From NCBI GenBank assembly GCA_045605765.1, contig JAZUQQ010000044.1:1-64000 (forward strand): a stretch of DNA of 64,000 bases, written 5' to 3'. Positions 52,120 through 60,918 of this stretch are shown one piece after another (within the stretch, counting starts at the first letter, position 1; every line of letters begins with the position of its first letter). A program made the position numbers and the translations under genes. Origin of the DNA: SIG672 sp045605765. Lineage in GTDB: Bacteria; Bacillota; Clostridia; Oscillospirales; CAG-272. The notes under the pieces are model-generated. The model worked only from the letters and a program-made list of their open reading frames with translations, was not told the origin of the DNA and made no database searches.

Positions 52120-52506
52120 CCGAAACCGAGCCTGTAAGCCGGGTTCTGTCGGAGTCGGCGGGACTCTGCCGACCCTACACTGTCATCTATCTTGTCCGTA
52201 CGTTGCCGTACGGCTCTGCGCCGCCCGAAAAAACACGCCGTGCAAGCGCCGCCGCAAGCGGCGATCTTCGGGTGTTGCACCGGATAGGGTTTACATTGAC
52301 GCACAAAGTTACCAGTGTGCCGGTGAGCTCTTACCTCGCCTTTCCATCCTTGCCCTCTCAAAAAGAGAAGGCGGTTTATTTCTGTTGCACTTTCCCTGAG
52401 GTCACCCTCGGCGGACGTTATCCGTTATCCCGCACTACGGTGCCCGGACTTTCCTCACGGTAATACCTTACGGCGACATACCGCGCGACAGCACAGCTCG
52501 GTTTCC
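52120..52506 (-). ncRNA. rnpB: RNase P RNA, bacterial
   Basis: About 387 bases on the minus strand. Helix P1 forms from GAAACCGAGC near the 5' end and GCTCGGTTTC at the 3' end. Conserved GAGGAAAGTCCGGGC (52442-52456), GTAAACCC before CGGTGCAACACC, and ACAGAACCCGGCTTACAGG (52131-52149) are all present in order. The ends are inferred from P1 and the promoter; maturation ends may shift by a few bases. Confidence 0.93.
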
Positions 52507-52513
52507 GCTAGAT

Positions 52514-52542
52514 ATTATATATCACATTTTCCCGTTTGTCAA
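52514..52542 (-). promoter_or_regulatory. Promoter of rnpB
   Basis: Minus strand TTGACA (52537-52542), 17 bases, TATAAT (52514-52519); perfect consensus. Confidence 0.92.
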
Positions 52543-52641
52543 ATAAATTTTAAACAAATTATGATTATTTTTCACGGAAATTCCGACGTTTTGAGCATGA
52601 ACGGATAAAATTTGCGAAAAATAGGCAAAAAATTTAATACA

Positions 52642-52670
52642 TTGTTCATATCGAGGGGGTAATATATAAT
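52642..52670 (+). promoter_or_regulatory. Promoter of the CPBP protease gene
   Basis: TTGTTC, 17 bases, TATAAT, about 40 bases before the ATG. Confidence 0.65.
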
Positions 52671-52709
52671 ATATAATTCTTTTGACTACAATCAAAATCG
52701 GAGATTTTT

Positions 52710-53570
52710 ATGTTTTCATCACACGAAAAGACCGACGCGGCGTATACAAGAGAGAATTTTCTTATCGCCTTCATTCGTGCCATCGGATTTTTCCTCTTTT
52801 ATTACACTGTGAGAACGGTCGTTTTCACCTCCGCGAGCATCTTTTTCACTATAAAATATCAGGATATAGACGATGCCCTTGCGGTGTATATGGAAAGCGC
52901 AAACGCGCTCTCCTTTTTCTGCGCGATACTAATCATTCTCGGACTGTGCGCCTTTTTTAAGTATCAAAAAAAGAGTGTATCGACGTCACTCTATATCGGA
53001 AATCCCGATATATCGACCATAGCACTCTGCTTTATCGCGGGTATCTCGCTTAATTTTTCAACGACATATATAATGTCATTTCTCCCGAAGAGTCTGCTCG
53101 AATCTTACAGCGAGACTTCGTCGGGTCTTAGTGAAGGAAGTCTTCTCTGGTATATCCTTGCGGCTGTGATAATGGCTCCCATTCTCGAAGAACTTATTTT
53201 CCGCTCAATGATGATCTCCCGACTGTCAAGTGCAACGGGTAACACGCTGGCAGTTATTCTCTCCTCTGCCGTTTTCGGCGCGGTCCACGGACATATCGTA
53301 TGGTCAACCTACGCATTCCTGCTTGGACTGCTTCTTGGATTTGTATTCGTACGTACTCGCTCGGTTACCGTCAGCATAGCGATGCATCTTGGATTCAATC
53401 TCGTTTCTCTTATCTCGCGCATCGACACCTTTCCTGAAACGCTTATAAACATTCTTTCGCTGTGTTATCTCGTATCCCTTCCGATTTCCGCACTTCTCAT
53501 ATTGATTTTTATAAAGAAAACCTCGTCCTACGCAAGTAAAACTCCCATAGGCATCGAGGAAATTTTATAA
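52710..53570 (+). CDS. CPBP family intramembrane glutamic protease
   Basis: 286 residues, about eight helices. Catalytic motifs: EELIFRSMM (Glu-Glu-x3-Arg), FGAVHGHIV, and MHLGFNLVS. The CAAX-protease/bacteriocin-processing family cleaves membrane proteins or peptides and often gives immunity to bacteriocins. Substrate unknown. GGAGA precedes the ATG. Co-transcribed with the next gene, 15 bases away. Confidence 0.9.
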   Translation: MFSSHEKTDAAYTRENFLIAFIRAIGFFLFYYTVRTVVFTSASIFFTIKYQDIDDALAVYMESANALSFFCAILIILGLCAFFKYQKKSVSTSLYIGNPDISTIALCFIAGISLNFSTTYIMSFLPKSLLESYSETSSGLSEGSLLWYILAAVIMAPILEELIFRSMMISRLSSATGNTLAVILSSAVFGAVHGHIVWSTYAFLLGLLLGFVFVRTRSVTVSIAMHLGFNLVSLISRIDTFPETLINILSLCYLVSLPISALLILIFIKKTSSYASKTPIGIEEIL

Positions 53571-53585
53571 CAAAGGATTTTTGGT

Positions 53586-54083
53586 ATGTCTCACGATCTC
53601 GTCGCCGAAAGGCGCGCTTTTCTCAAAAAACGCTTTATATCCAGTATAATTCAGCTTTCTGTGGTTTTCGCATGGACTCTCTACAACTGCATAGCCGAGA
53701 TATTTTTCCCTGCCTCGGTTCTCCCGATATCCTTTTATCTTCCGCAGTTTGTCGTTGCCATAGCAAGCGCGGCGGTGGAAAACAGGGTGAAATTCATTCT
53801 TTTACTTATTCTCGCAGTTATAGTTTTGTTACTCCTCGCGGCGTGTCTGATAATGTCTCGAAGAAATTATAGGCTTGTCGGACTGCTAAACATCGTCGTA
53901 TCAATTGACATGATTTTACTTATTTATATCAGCCTACAAAGCCTTGCGGCAAAGAGCTTCAACCTTGCGTTTGTCGTTAATCTACTCGTCCATATATGGA
54001 TGCTCGCGCTTGTGATACGGCTTCGCAGAGCCTCCGAGGGACTTGAAGTTTTGCCCGAACTCACCGAAAAAAACGAACAATGA
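53586..54083 (+). CDS. Four-helix membrane protein of unknown function
   Basis: 165 residues with about four hydrophobic segments (near residues 20-45, 58-88, 95-120 and 125-145) and charged ends. No family recognised. AAAGGA precedes the ATG. Partner or accessory of the CPBP protease by position only. Confidence 0.72.
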   Translation: MSHDLVAERRAFLKKRFISSIIQLSVVFAWTLYNCIAEIFFPASVLPISFYLPQFVVAIASAAVENRVKFILLLILAVIVLLLLAACLIMSRRNYRLVGLLNIVVSIDMILLIYISLQSLAAKSFNLAFVVNLLVHIWMLALVIRLRRASEGLEVLPELTEKNEQ

Positions 54084-54122
54084 AAAGCGAGACGGATATC
54101 AAATTCCGCCTCGCTTTTTAAT
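54083..54122. terminator. Bidirectional terminator
   Basis: AAAAGCGAGACGG and CCGCCTCGCTTTTT around ATATCAAATT, between convergent genes. Confidence 0.88.
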
Positions 54123-54157
54123 TAAAGTTTTTGAGGATCCAAAGTCAGAGTCCTTGG
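54119..54157 (-). repeat. Palindromic repeat, short 3' module after oadA
   Basis: Minus strand from the oadA TGA: CCAAGGACTCTGACTTTGG (hairpin CCAAGG/CTTTGG), then ATCCTCAAAAACTTTAATT. Shortest member of the family. Confidence 0.65.
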
Positions 54158-55555
54158 TCAAACGCTGTGTATTTTACCATTCGGATCTGCGTTCTCGGTA
54201 TCGAGGGCGAGCTGAGTTTCGCGGCGTTTTTCGAAGAACTTCTCTGCTACCTGCTCAAAGAGAGCATAGGAAAGAACGTCCTCTTCCTGCTGGATATAAT
54301 CCGAAGCCTTCTTTTTGAGGTTTTCAAGCTCGGGAGCAATATTGTCCGCAGGACGGCAGGTGATCGGCTCTTCATCACCGATGATCTGCTTTCTGAATTC
54401 GGGATCGATCTCCATCGGAGCCTGACCGTATTCGCCCTTGATAAGTCCCTTGAATTCCTTGGTTACGTTCTTATAACGTCCTGCGATCACGTTGAACACT
54501 GCCTGTGTTCCGACGATCTGCGAGGAGGGAGTAACGAGTGGAGGATATCCCGCATCTGCACGGACTCTCGGCACCTCTTCAAGCACCTCGGTGAGCTTAT
54601 CGCTCTTTCCGAGATTTTTAAGCTGAGAAATGAGATTCGAGAGCATTCCGCCGGGAACCTGATAAAGAAGTGCGTTTACGTCAACTTTAAGAACCTTCGG
54701 GTTAAGAAGTCCGTTTTCAAGATACTTTTCACGAAGCGCTTCGAAATGCTTTCCGACGACGTTGAGCTTTTCAAGATCAAGTCCCGTATCGTAAGGCGTT
54801 CCCTGAAGAGCAGCTACGATCGGCTCTGTCGGAGGCTGAGATGTTCCGAGTGCGAGCGGAGAAATTGCGGTATCGATAATATCACAGCCTGCCTCGATAG
54901 CTTTGAGAGCGGTCATCGATGCAAGACCTGCAGTATAGTGCGTGTGAAGCTCTACGGGGAGACTGGGGATCTCAGATTTGAGAGCCTTTACGAGCTCCTC
55001 TGCCGCGTAGGGTTTAAGAAGTCCTGCCATATCCTTGATACAGATCGAGTCAACGCCCATATCAACGAGGCGCTTGGTGTAATCAACGAAATACTCGGTA
55101 GTATAGCAGGGACCTGTCGTATAGGAGAAAGCGACCTGAACGTGTCCCTTTTCCTTTTTGGTCGCGTTTATCGCGGTGCGAAGGTTACGCTCGTCGTTAA
55201 GAGCGTCGAATATACGAATGATGTCAATTCCGTTAGCTATCGATTTCTGAACGAAATACTCAACAACATCGTCCGCATAGTGACGGTATCCGAGGATATT
55301 CTGTCCTCTGAAAAGCATTTGAAGCTTGGTATTCTTTACGTTCTCGCGGATCGTACGGAGTCGCTGCCACGGATCCTCGTTAAGGAAACGGAGGCAGGAG
55401 TCGAAGGTCGCGCCGCCCCACGCTTCAAGCGAATGGTATCCGACCTCGTCGAGAGCTTTCAGTATGGGAAGCATCTCTTCGGTAGTCATACGGGTCGCAA
55501 TAAGCGACTGATGCGAGTCACGCAGGACTGTTTCACAAATTTTTACTTTTGCCAT
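54158..55555 (-). CDS. oadA: Oxaloacetate decarboxylase/pyruvate carboxyltransferase alpha subunit (5S-like)
   Basis: 465 residues. N-terminal DRE-TIM barrel with LRDSHQSLIATRM and metal/biotin site GGATFDSCLRFLNEDPW, then the conserved PYD-type C-terminal helical domain. Moves CO2 between oxaloacetate and biotin. There is no attached biotin domain; a separate one is encoded upstream. GGAAAGTGAG lies before ATG 55555. Confidence 0.92.
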   Translation of the reverse strand: MAKVKICETVLRDSHQSLIATRMTTEEMLPILKALDEVGYHSLEAWGGATFDSCLRFLNEDPWQRLRTIRENVKNTKLQMLFRGQNILGYRHYADDVVEYFVQKSIANGIDIIRIFDALNDERNLRTAINATKKEKGHVQVAFSYTTGPCYTTEYFVDYTKRLVDMGVDSICIKDMAGLLKPYAAEELVKALKSEIPSLPVELHTHYTAGLASMTALKAIEAGCDIIDTAISPLALGTSQPPTEPIVAALQGTPYDTGLDLEKLNVVGKHFEALREKYLENGLLNPKVLKVDVNALLYQVPGGMLSNLISQLKNLGKSDKLTEVLEEVPRVRADAGYPPLVTPSSQIVGTQAVFNVIAGRYKNVTKEFKGLIKGEYGQAPMEIDPEFRKQIIGDEEPITCRPADNIAPELENLKKKASDYIQQEEDVLSYALFEQVAEKFFEKRRETQLALDTENADPNGKIHSV

Positions 55556-55600
55556 TTTATATCTCACTTTCCGATTCTGTGTTAAGAAATCTAAACTAAC

Positions 55601-56794
55601 TTATAATCTGAACATCGAGAGGAACACGCCTGCCGCAACCGCAGAGCCGATAACTCCCGCAACGTTCGGTCCCATCGCGTGCATGAGCAGGAAGTTCGAG
55701 GGATCTTCCTTCTGTCCTTCGATCTGTGCAACGCGTGCCGCCATAGGAACTGCCGAAACGCCTGCCGAGCCGATAAGAGGATTGATCTTTCCGCCCGAGA
55801 GAACGTTCATTATCTTTGCGGTGATAAGTCCGCCGCAGGTTGAAATAGCAAAAGCTACGAGTCCAAGACAGATTATCAGGATCGTTTCAAAGCGCAGGAA
55901 GTTTTCCGCACTTGCCGTCGCGCCTACGCTGATACCGAGACAGATGGTAACGATGTTCATAAGCTCGTTTTGCGCGGTCTTGGAAAGACGGTCTGTAACT
56001 CCGCATACGTTAAGTATGTTACCGAACATAAGACATCCGATAAGTGCAAGTGCATCCGGAACGATAAGTCCGACGACGACCGTAACTATTATCGGGAAGA
56101 GGATCTTCTCGGCGAAGGATACCGGACGGAGTGTGGTCATTCTGATCTTACGCTCTTTTTTGGTCGTCAGAAGCTTCATTATCGGAGGCTGGATCATCGG
56201 GATAAGCGCCATATAGCTATACGCCGCGATCGCGATAGCCCCGAGAAGCTGTGGGGCAAGAGTTTTTGTGACGAGTATTGCCGTAGGTCCGTCCGCACCG
56301 CCTATAATACCGATAGATGCCGCCTCGGAGAGCGAAAACGTACCCGAAATGATCGCGCCCGCAAAGGCAACGAAAACTCCGAACTGTGCGCCTGCTCCCA
56401 TAAGCAAGCTCTTAGGATTTGCAATAAGCGGCGAGAAGTCGGTCATCGCGCCTATTCCTATAAAGATTATACAGGGGTAGATACCGAGCTTAACGCCCAT
56501 ATACAGAAGGTCGAGAAATCCGCCTTCATTTACTACCATTCTGATAGACTCGGAAACCTTAATGCTACTATCCATCCACATTTCAAGGTGGAAAAGACCT
56601 GCGCCCGGAAGGTTAGTAAGAAGCATTCCGATAGCTATCGGGAGCAGGAGAAGCGGCTCGTATTTCTTGACTATTGCAAGATATATAAGTACGAAGGAAA
56701 TCGCAAGCATTACAAGCGTTTTCCACCAGCCGTCCGTTCCCATAAGCTGAGAAATGCCCGTAGTTTCCAAGAATTTTAAAATACTATCAAGCAT
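55601..56794 (-). CDS. oadB: Na+-translocating decarboxylase beta subunit
   Basis: 397 residues, about nine helices. GGADGPTAILVTKTLAP and the C-terminal GVSAVPMAARVAQ are OadB/GcdB/MmdB signatures. Decarboxylates carboxybiotin in the membrane and exports Na+. Shared by oxaloacetate, methylmalonyl-CoA and glutaconyl-CoA pumps, so it does not reveal the substrate. Confidence 0.94.
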   Translation of the reverse strand: MLDSILKFLETTGISQLMGTDGWWKTLVMLAISFVLIYLAIVKKYEPLLLLPIAIGMLLTNLPGAGLFHLEMWMDSSIKVSESIRMVVNEGGFLDLLYMGVKLGIYPCIIFIGIGAMTDFSPLIANPKSLLMGAGAQFGVFVAFAGAIISGTFSLSEAASIGIIGGADGPTAILVTKTLAPQLLGAIAIAAYSYMALIPMIQPPIMKLLTTKKERKIRMTTLRPVSFAEKILFPIIVTVVVGLIVPDALALIGCLMFGNILNVCGVTDRLSKTAQNELMNIVTICLGISVGATASAENFLRFETILIICLGLVAFAISTCGGLITAKIMNVLSGGKINPLIGSAGVSAVPMAARVAQIEGQKEDPSNFLLMHAMGPNVAGVIGSAVAAGVFLSMFRL

Positions 56795-56836
56795 ATTTAT
56801 AAAGTCCTTTCGTTAAACTGCAAAGCAAGACTTTTC

Positions 56837-57238
56837 TCAGGCGATGGTGAGAAGAAGGTCGTCGGTATTTACCGAGTCCCCGCCCTTTACGATGACAGAA
56901 GCAACCGTTCCGTCGCAGGGAGCGCAGATGTCGCTCTCCATCTTCATAGCCTCGATAACGCAGACTACGTCGCCGTTTTTAACTGCCTGACCTGCGGAGA
57001 CCTTTACCTTAACGATGGTTCCGGGCATCGGAGCTTTGACGGGAGTTCCGTTTGCAGGTGCCGCTGCGGGTGCAGGTGCCGCTGCGGGTGCAGGAGCTGC
57101 TGCGGGTGCAGGAGCTGCTGCGACTGCGGGAGCTGCCACCACTGCGGGTGTTGCAACGGGCGCAGAAGCGTATGTGCCGAGCTCCTCAACTTCAACTTCA
57201 TATACTTTACCGTTTACAGTAACGCTGAATTTTCTCAT
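56837..57238 (-). CDS. Biotin carboxyl carrier subunit
   Basis: 133 residues. Biotin lies on Lys99 in IEAMKMES; the C-terminal 70 residues form the biotinyl domain. A flexible Ala-Pro linker with repeated APAAAP spans about residues 28-62; these are near-identical DNA repeats (57050-57135) and could vary in number. Gamma/delta subunit equivalent of GcdC/MmdC. Confidence 0.93.
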   Translation of the reverse strand: MRKFSVTVNGKVYEVEVEELGTYASAPVATPAVVAAPAVAAAPAPAAAPAPAAAPAPAAAPANGTPVKAPMPGTIVKVKVSAGQAVKNGDVVCVIEAMKMESDICAPCDGTVASVIVKGGDSVNTDDLLLTIA

Positions 57239-57271
57239 TATATTAAACCTTCTCTTTCTGAAATTTAGTTT

Positions 57272-57682
57272 TTACTTGGAATTGTTTCTGCGGAACGCCT
57301 CGCGCGAGGTCTGTCTGAAAGAAACTACGCGGAACGCGCTCTGAGGCTTATCTAACATAACCGATATTGCCGCTGTTATTGCCGCAACGATCTCCTCGTC
57401 GTCCGACACAGGTGCCACGGGTGCGGCTACGGGCGCAGGAGCTGCCTGTACCGTCGGTACCGCAGGAGCAGAGGTCGCTTTACTTTCCGACACATCTCTC
57501 GAAAGGAGCTTTCCTGCTATTGCAAGAACGATCCAGAGTACCGCCAGAACCGCAAAGATCGCCGCCATTCCGAGGAGCAGTGTCTGTCCTGCCACGAGAA
57601 GTCTGTCGCCCATATTTTCAATAGGGGTAGTAACGTCCTCTTTGGTCAGGTTAGACAGGTCTATGAGTACGGGAATATTCAT
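57272..57682 (-). CDS. Na+-pump decarboxylase gamma subunit (OadG family)
   Basis: 136 residues. One helix (LLLGMAAIFAVLAVLWIVLAIAG), an Ala-Pro linker, then a short C-terminal DEEIVAAITAAISVML helix found in Clostridia OadG proteins. Stabilises the alpha-beta complex in the membrane. Confidence 0.85.
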   Translation of the reverse strand: MNIPVLIDLSNLTKEDVTTPIENMGDRLLVAGQTLLLGMAAIFAVLAVLWIVLAIAGKLLSRDVSESKATSAPAVPTVQAAPAPVAAPVAPVSDDEEIVAAITAAISVMLDKPQSAFRVVSFRQTSREAFRRNNSK

Positions 57683-57733
57683 ATCCTAATTTACCCTTTC
57701 TTTTTATCTTGTCTTGTCCGAGTATAAATAAAC

Positions 57734-59098
57734 TCAGAAAGGAAGCTTGGAGTGCTTCTTTGCAGGATTTCCTGCGATCTTCGCAAAAAGCATTTCGACT
57801 GCCGAAATAATTCTTGCCCTGGCTTCGCTGTAAGCTATAATGTCGTCTATAGCTCCGAGTGCCGCCGCCTTTTCGGGGGACGCCTTGCCGCTCTTCCATT
57901 CACTAACAAGCTCTGCTCTCTTTGCCGCGCCGTCCTCGGCTTCCTTGATCTCATCACCGTAGAAGAACTGGACAGAAGCCTCGGGAGAAAGAACGCTTAT
58001 TTCCGCCTTGGGAGCTGCATAAACGATGTCCGCTCCGAGTGCCTTTGCACCAACGAGCGTAAAGGAGGCGCCGTAAGCCTTGCCGAGTATATAGGTGATT
58101 TTGGGGCAGGAAGCTCCTGCATATGCAGACGCGAGCTTTGCAAGCTCTCCTGCAAGTCCCGCGTCGCCCGACTCGTGGTCTGCACCGCAGCTGTCAACGA
58201 TAGTGATTATAGGCATAGAGAAATTATCACAGAAGGAAATAAAGGGCGCGATCTTCTTTGCCTCACGAGCACCGAGCGCTCCGCCGAGTCCGCAAATACC
58301 GACCGTTATCTGTCCGAGAGATGCGATAGCGGTAAGAGCTTTCGGAGCGAAATCTCCTTTAAGCTCGGTGTAATGACCGTTATCTGCGATCATTGCCGCC
58401 GCTTCTCTTACATCCTTTGCATTTTCAAGCTCTGCCGTCGCTCTGCAAGAGTCGTCATTTGCCTCTGCATAAGCGTAGCCCTGAGCAGAGTTCTGAGGAA
58501 GCACCGAAGCCATCTCGCGAGCTTTTGCAAGAGATGCTTCCTTGCTATCGCAGAGAACGTCGATGTTTCCGTTTGCGAAAGCGTAAGCCGCGCTTCCCGC
58601 GTCTGCGATGCCGTTTGCCTTGGCAACGCTCGGAGGAGTAATATAAAGCTTAGACTCAGTATCTGCGATAACTATATCGAACATAGCCGCCGCAGTTGCT
58701 GAAAGTCCCGCGCAGGTCTGATCTATGACCGCAATCTGAGGAATAACTCCCGAAGCCGCGTTTATTTTGGAAAGAAGCTTTCCGTAAGCCGCAAGAACTG
58801 CGCTTCCCTCGTTTACTCTGACTCCTGCACTGCTGAAAACTCCGATAACAGGAGCGCCGTTGGCTATTGCCATATCATACAGAGCGCAGATCTTCTCTGC
58901 CTGTGCTCTTCCGAGAGCTCCCTTTTCGACCGAAAAGTCCTGCGCGAACGCAAAGACAAGCGCTCCGTTGACAGCGCCGTAACCACATGTAGCGCCCGAT
59001 GCCTTCGCATCGTCGTTTCCTACCGTGATATAGGCTCCGGTCTCAACGAACGTGCCTTCGTCGAAGAGCAGGGATATACTTTTGCTGGTATTATTCAT
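57734..59098 (-). CDS. Divergent acyl-CoA carboxyltransferase (12S/MmdA-like)
   Basis: 454 residues, shorter than MmdA (about 510), missing the first 40 or so. FDEGTFVETGAYI and GALVFAFAQDFSVEKGALG match the family. But the usual SGGARI reads SAGVRV, the GPCAGGAVY oxyanion loop reads QTCAGLSAT, and the second-half PGFLPG loop reads CGADHESG. KAYGASFTLV is kept. By position it should carry the acyl-CoA substrate; whether it is active is uncertain. Confidence 0.8.
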   Translation of the reverse strand: MNNTSKSISLLFDEGTFVETGAYITVGNDDAKASGATCGYGAVNGALVFAFAQDFSVEKGALGRAQAEKICALYDMAIANGAPVIGVFSSAGVRVNEGSAVLAAYGKLLSKINAASGVIPQIAVIDQTCAGLSATAAAMFDIVIADTESKLYITPPSVAKANGIADAGSAAYAFANGNIDVLCDSKEASLAKAREMASVLPQNSAQGYAYAEANDDSCRATAELENAKDVREAAAMIADNGHYTELKGDFAPKALTAIASLGQITVGICGLGGALGAREAKKIAPFISFCDNFSMPIITIVDSCGADHESGDAGLAGELAKLASAYAGASCPKITYILGKAYGASFTLVGAKALGADIVYAAPKAEISVLSPEASVQFFYGDEIKEAEDGAAKRAELVSEWKSGKASPEKAAALGAIDDIIAYSEARARIISAVEMLFAKIAGNPAKKHSKLPF

Positions 59099-59264
59099 AT
59101 AACTGAACCACCTTGCCGTTCACTTTACCGTGAACAAGACCCTTTCTCACTTTTTCTTTGAACGTTTCGTTCTTTTTTACTTTTTTCTACAAGGAAATCT
59201 CTTCCCTGCCGTTTAAACGGGAGCGCGCGTTTGAAAACCCACATCTTTCCCCATTCTAAATTTG

Positions 59265-59292
59265 ATTATATCATATTTTTACGAAAATTCAA
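59265..59292 (-). promoter_or_regulatory. Promoter of the decarboxylase operon
   Basis: Minus strand TTGAAT, 16 bases, TATAAT. The 165-base leader (59099-59264) has a small hairpin GTTCAC/GTGAAC and a possible 19-codon frame from GTG ending across the gene start; no known riboswitch seen. Confidence 0.6.
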
Positions 59293-59361
59293 GTGGGATT
59301 TCAGAATTTCTTTGCTTTTTCGTTACTTTTTTATCAAAGAGGAAAATTTATCCGACGGTGC

Positions 59362-59406
59362 TTGAAAAATCGTCCGAAAGGTTATATAATGATCGATGTC
59401 ATTATA
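59362..59406 (+). promoter_or_regulatory. Promoter and operator of the cysteine hydrolase gene
   Basis: TTGAAA (59362-59367), 17 bases, TATAAT (59385-59390). A perfect inverted repeat TATAATGA, six bases, TCATTATA (59385-59406) covers the -10 and start region, with a third TCATTA half-site at 59410. Confidence 0.72.
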
Positions 59407-59433
59407 TAGTCATTAAATAAGGGAGAATAATTT

Positions 59434-59952
59434 ATGAAAAACGTACTTCTTGTAATCGATATGCAAAACGATTTTATCGACGGTTCACTCGGAACAAAGG
59501 AAGCCGTCGCGATAGTTGACAAGGTCAAAATCAAAATAAAAGACTTTGACGGCGAGGTCATTTTCACGCGCGACACTCACGAGACAAATTATATGCAGAC
59601 TCTCGAAGGCAAAAATCTGCCTGTCGAGCACTGTATCCGCGGCAGTAAGGGCTGGGAGATCCGCGCAGAGCTTGAAGAGCTCAGAAAAACTCCCGTTATA
59701 GACAAGCCGACATTCGGCTCGACCGCACTTGCCGATATGCTCGTGCAGATGCACTCGCGCGAGGGCATAGGCGAGATCACACTTGTCGGTCTGTGCACAG
59801 ATATATGCGTAATATCGAACGCGCTTCTTATCAAAGCTTCTTTGCCCGAAGTAAATATAAAAGTAGACTCCGCCTGCTGTGCAGGAGTTACTCCCGAAAG
59901 CCACAAAAACGCACTTTCTGCCATGAAAATGTGTCAGATAGAGGTCTTTTGA
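59434..59952 (+). CDS. Isochorismatase-family cysteine hydrolase, nicotinamidase-like
   Basis: 172 residues. Catalytic triad by motif: Asp9 in LLVIDMQNDF, Lys91 in IDKPTFGS and Cys125 in GLCTDICV; a cis-peptide-type TDICVI follows. Nicotinamidases (PncA) share this set, but their metal-binding DWH is replaced here by DTHETNY, as in other cysteine hydrolases with an incomplete metal site. GGGAG precedes the ATG. Confidence 0.85.
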   Translation: MKNVLLVIDMQNDFIDGSLGTKEAVAIVDKVKIKIKDFDGEVIFTRDTHETNYMQTLEGKNLPVEHCIRGSKGWEIRAELEELRKTPVIDKPTFGSTALADMLVQMHSREGIGEITLVGLCTDICVISNALLIKASLPEVNIKVDSACCAGVTPESHKNALSAMKMCQIEVF

Positions 59953-60004
59953 CATAAAAGTCTGTTATTTTACAAATAAAATTACTAATAATGCCCGTTT
60001 GCCC

Positions 60005-60033
60005 TTGACAAAGCAGGAGAAATGTAGTATTAT
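60005..60033 (+). promoter_or_regulatory. Promoter of the second amino-acid ABC operon
   Basis: TTGACA, 17 bases, TATTAT, 55 bases before the ATG. Confidence 0.82.
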
Positions 60034-60087
60034 TAAGGATAATTGTTGCTTCACCTTGGTAAAGCATTAAAAGAAAGGAAAAATATT

Positions 60088-60918
60088 ATGAAACGCATAA
60101 CAACACTTTTTCTCGCACTTATTATGTCTCTTAGCTGTATGCTTGGATTTTCGTCCTGCAACACCACTGAAAAATCCGATTGGGAGATTATTAAAGAAAG
60201 AGGATATTTCACCTGCGGAATAACCGTTTACGCTCCTATGAATTATTTCGACAATGACGATAACCTCACCGGCTTTGACACAGAATTTGCCGAAGCAGTT
60301 GCAGAACATCTCGGCGTTGAGGCTAAATTCCAGATCATCAAGTGGCCGAACAAATATCTCGAGCTCAACAGCGGCGCTATCGACCTTATCTGGAACGGAT
60401 TTACCTACGGTCTTGAATCGGACGGCGTTTCACGTACCGAATACGTTGATTTCACCTATTCCTATCTTGAAAACCGTCAGTGCGTCATCACCAAGACCAG
60501 TGCGCTCGAAACTCTGAAGACCAAAGCAGACTTTGCAGGCAAGCGCGGCGTTGCTGAGGGCGGTTCCTCGGGACAGGGCGTTGCAGAAGAGCTCGCAGGA
60601 AGCGCGGACAAGGTGACCACCTTCGATTCTCAGGTATCTGCTCTTATGGAGCTTATCTCGGGCACGGCTGACTTCGCAGTCATTGACTATCAGATGGCTC
60701 GCGCTATGGTTGGTAAGGGCGACTACGATTCCCTTTCGATAAATAGTGCCTTTGAGCCCGAGAGCGAGGTTTACGCTATCGGTTGCCGCAAGGGCAGTGA
60801 CCTCACCGCAAAGATCAACGAGGCTATCCTTGCACTTTCCGAGAACGGCACTCTTGCAGCTCTTGCAGAAAAATACGGCCTTACGAACGATCTTATTTCT
60901 GACATCGGTAACAAATAA
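60088..60918 (+). CDS. Amino-acid ABC transporter, lipoprotein binding protein
   Basis: 276 residues. Lipobox FSSC (Cys about 25), then solute-binding family 3: YFTCGITVYAPMNYF, LTGFDTEFAEAVAEHLG, DLIWNGFTYGLE. AGAAAGGA precedes ATG 60088; an upstream frame from 60043 lacks it. The stop overlaps the permease ATG (TAATG). Ligand unknown; distinct from the argG-linked protein. Confidence 0.92.
   Translation: MKRITTLFLALIMSLSCMLGFSSCNTTEKSDWEIIKERGYFTCGITVYAPMNYFDNDDNLTGFDTEFAEAVAEHLGVEAKFQIIKWPNKYLELNSGAIDLIWNGFTYGLESDGVSRTEYVDFTYSYLENRQCVITKTSALETLKTKADFAGKRGVAEGGSSGQGVAEELAGSADKVTTFDSQVSALMELISGTADFAVIDYQMARAMVGKGDYDSLSINSAFEPESEVYAIGCRKGSDLTAKINEAILALSENGTLAALAEKYGLTNDLISDIGNK

Noticed and set aside
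54131..55585. 484-codon open frame on the plus strand
   Set aside because: It is antisense to oadA, which has clear family motifs; the frame is rich in Arg/Leu/Ser as expected from a shadow.
59099..59170. Leader peptide or N-terminal extension of the carboxyltransferase
   Set aside because: A short GTG-started frame ends across the gene start, but it is in another frame and lacks a good ribosome-binding site.
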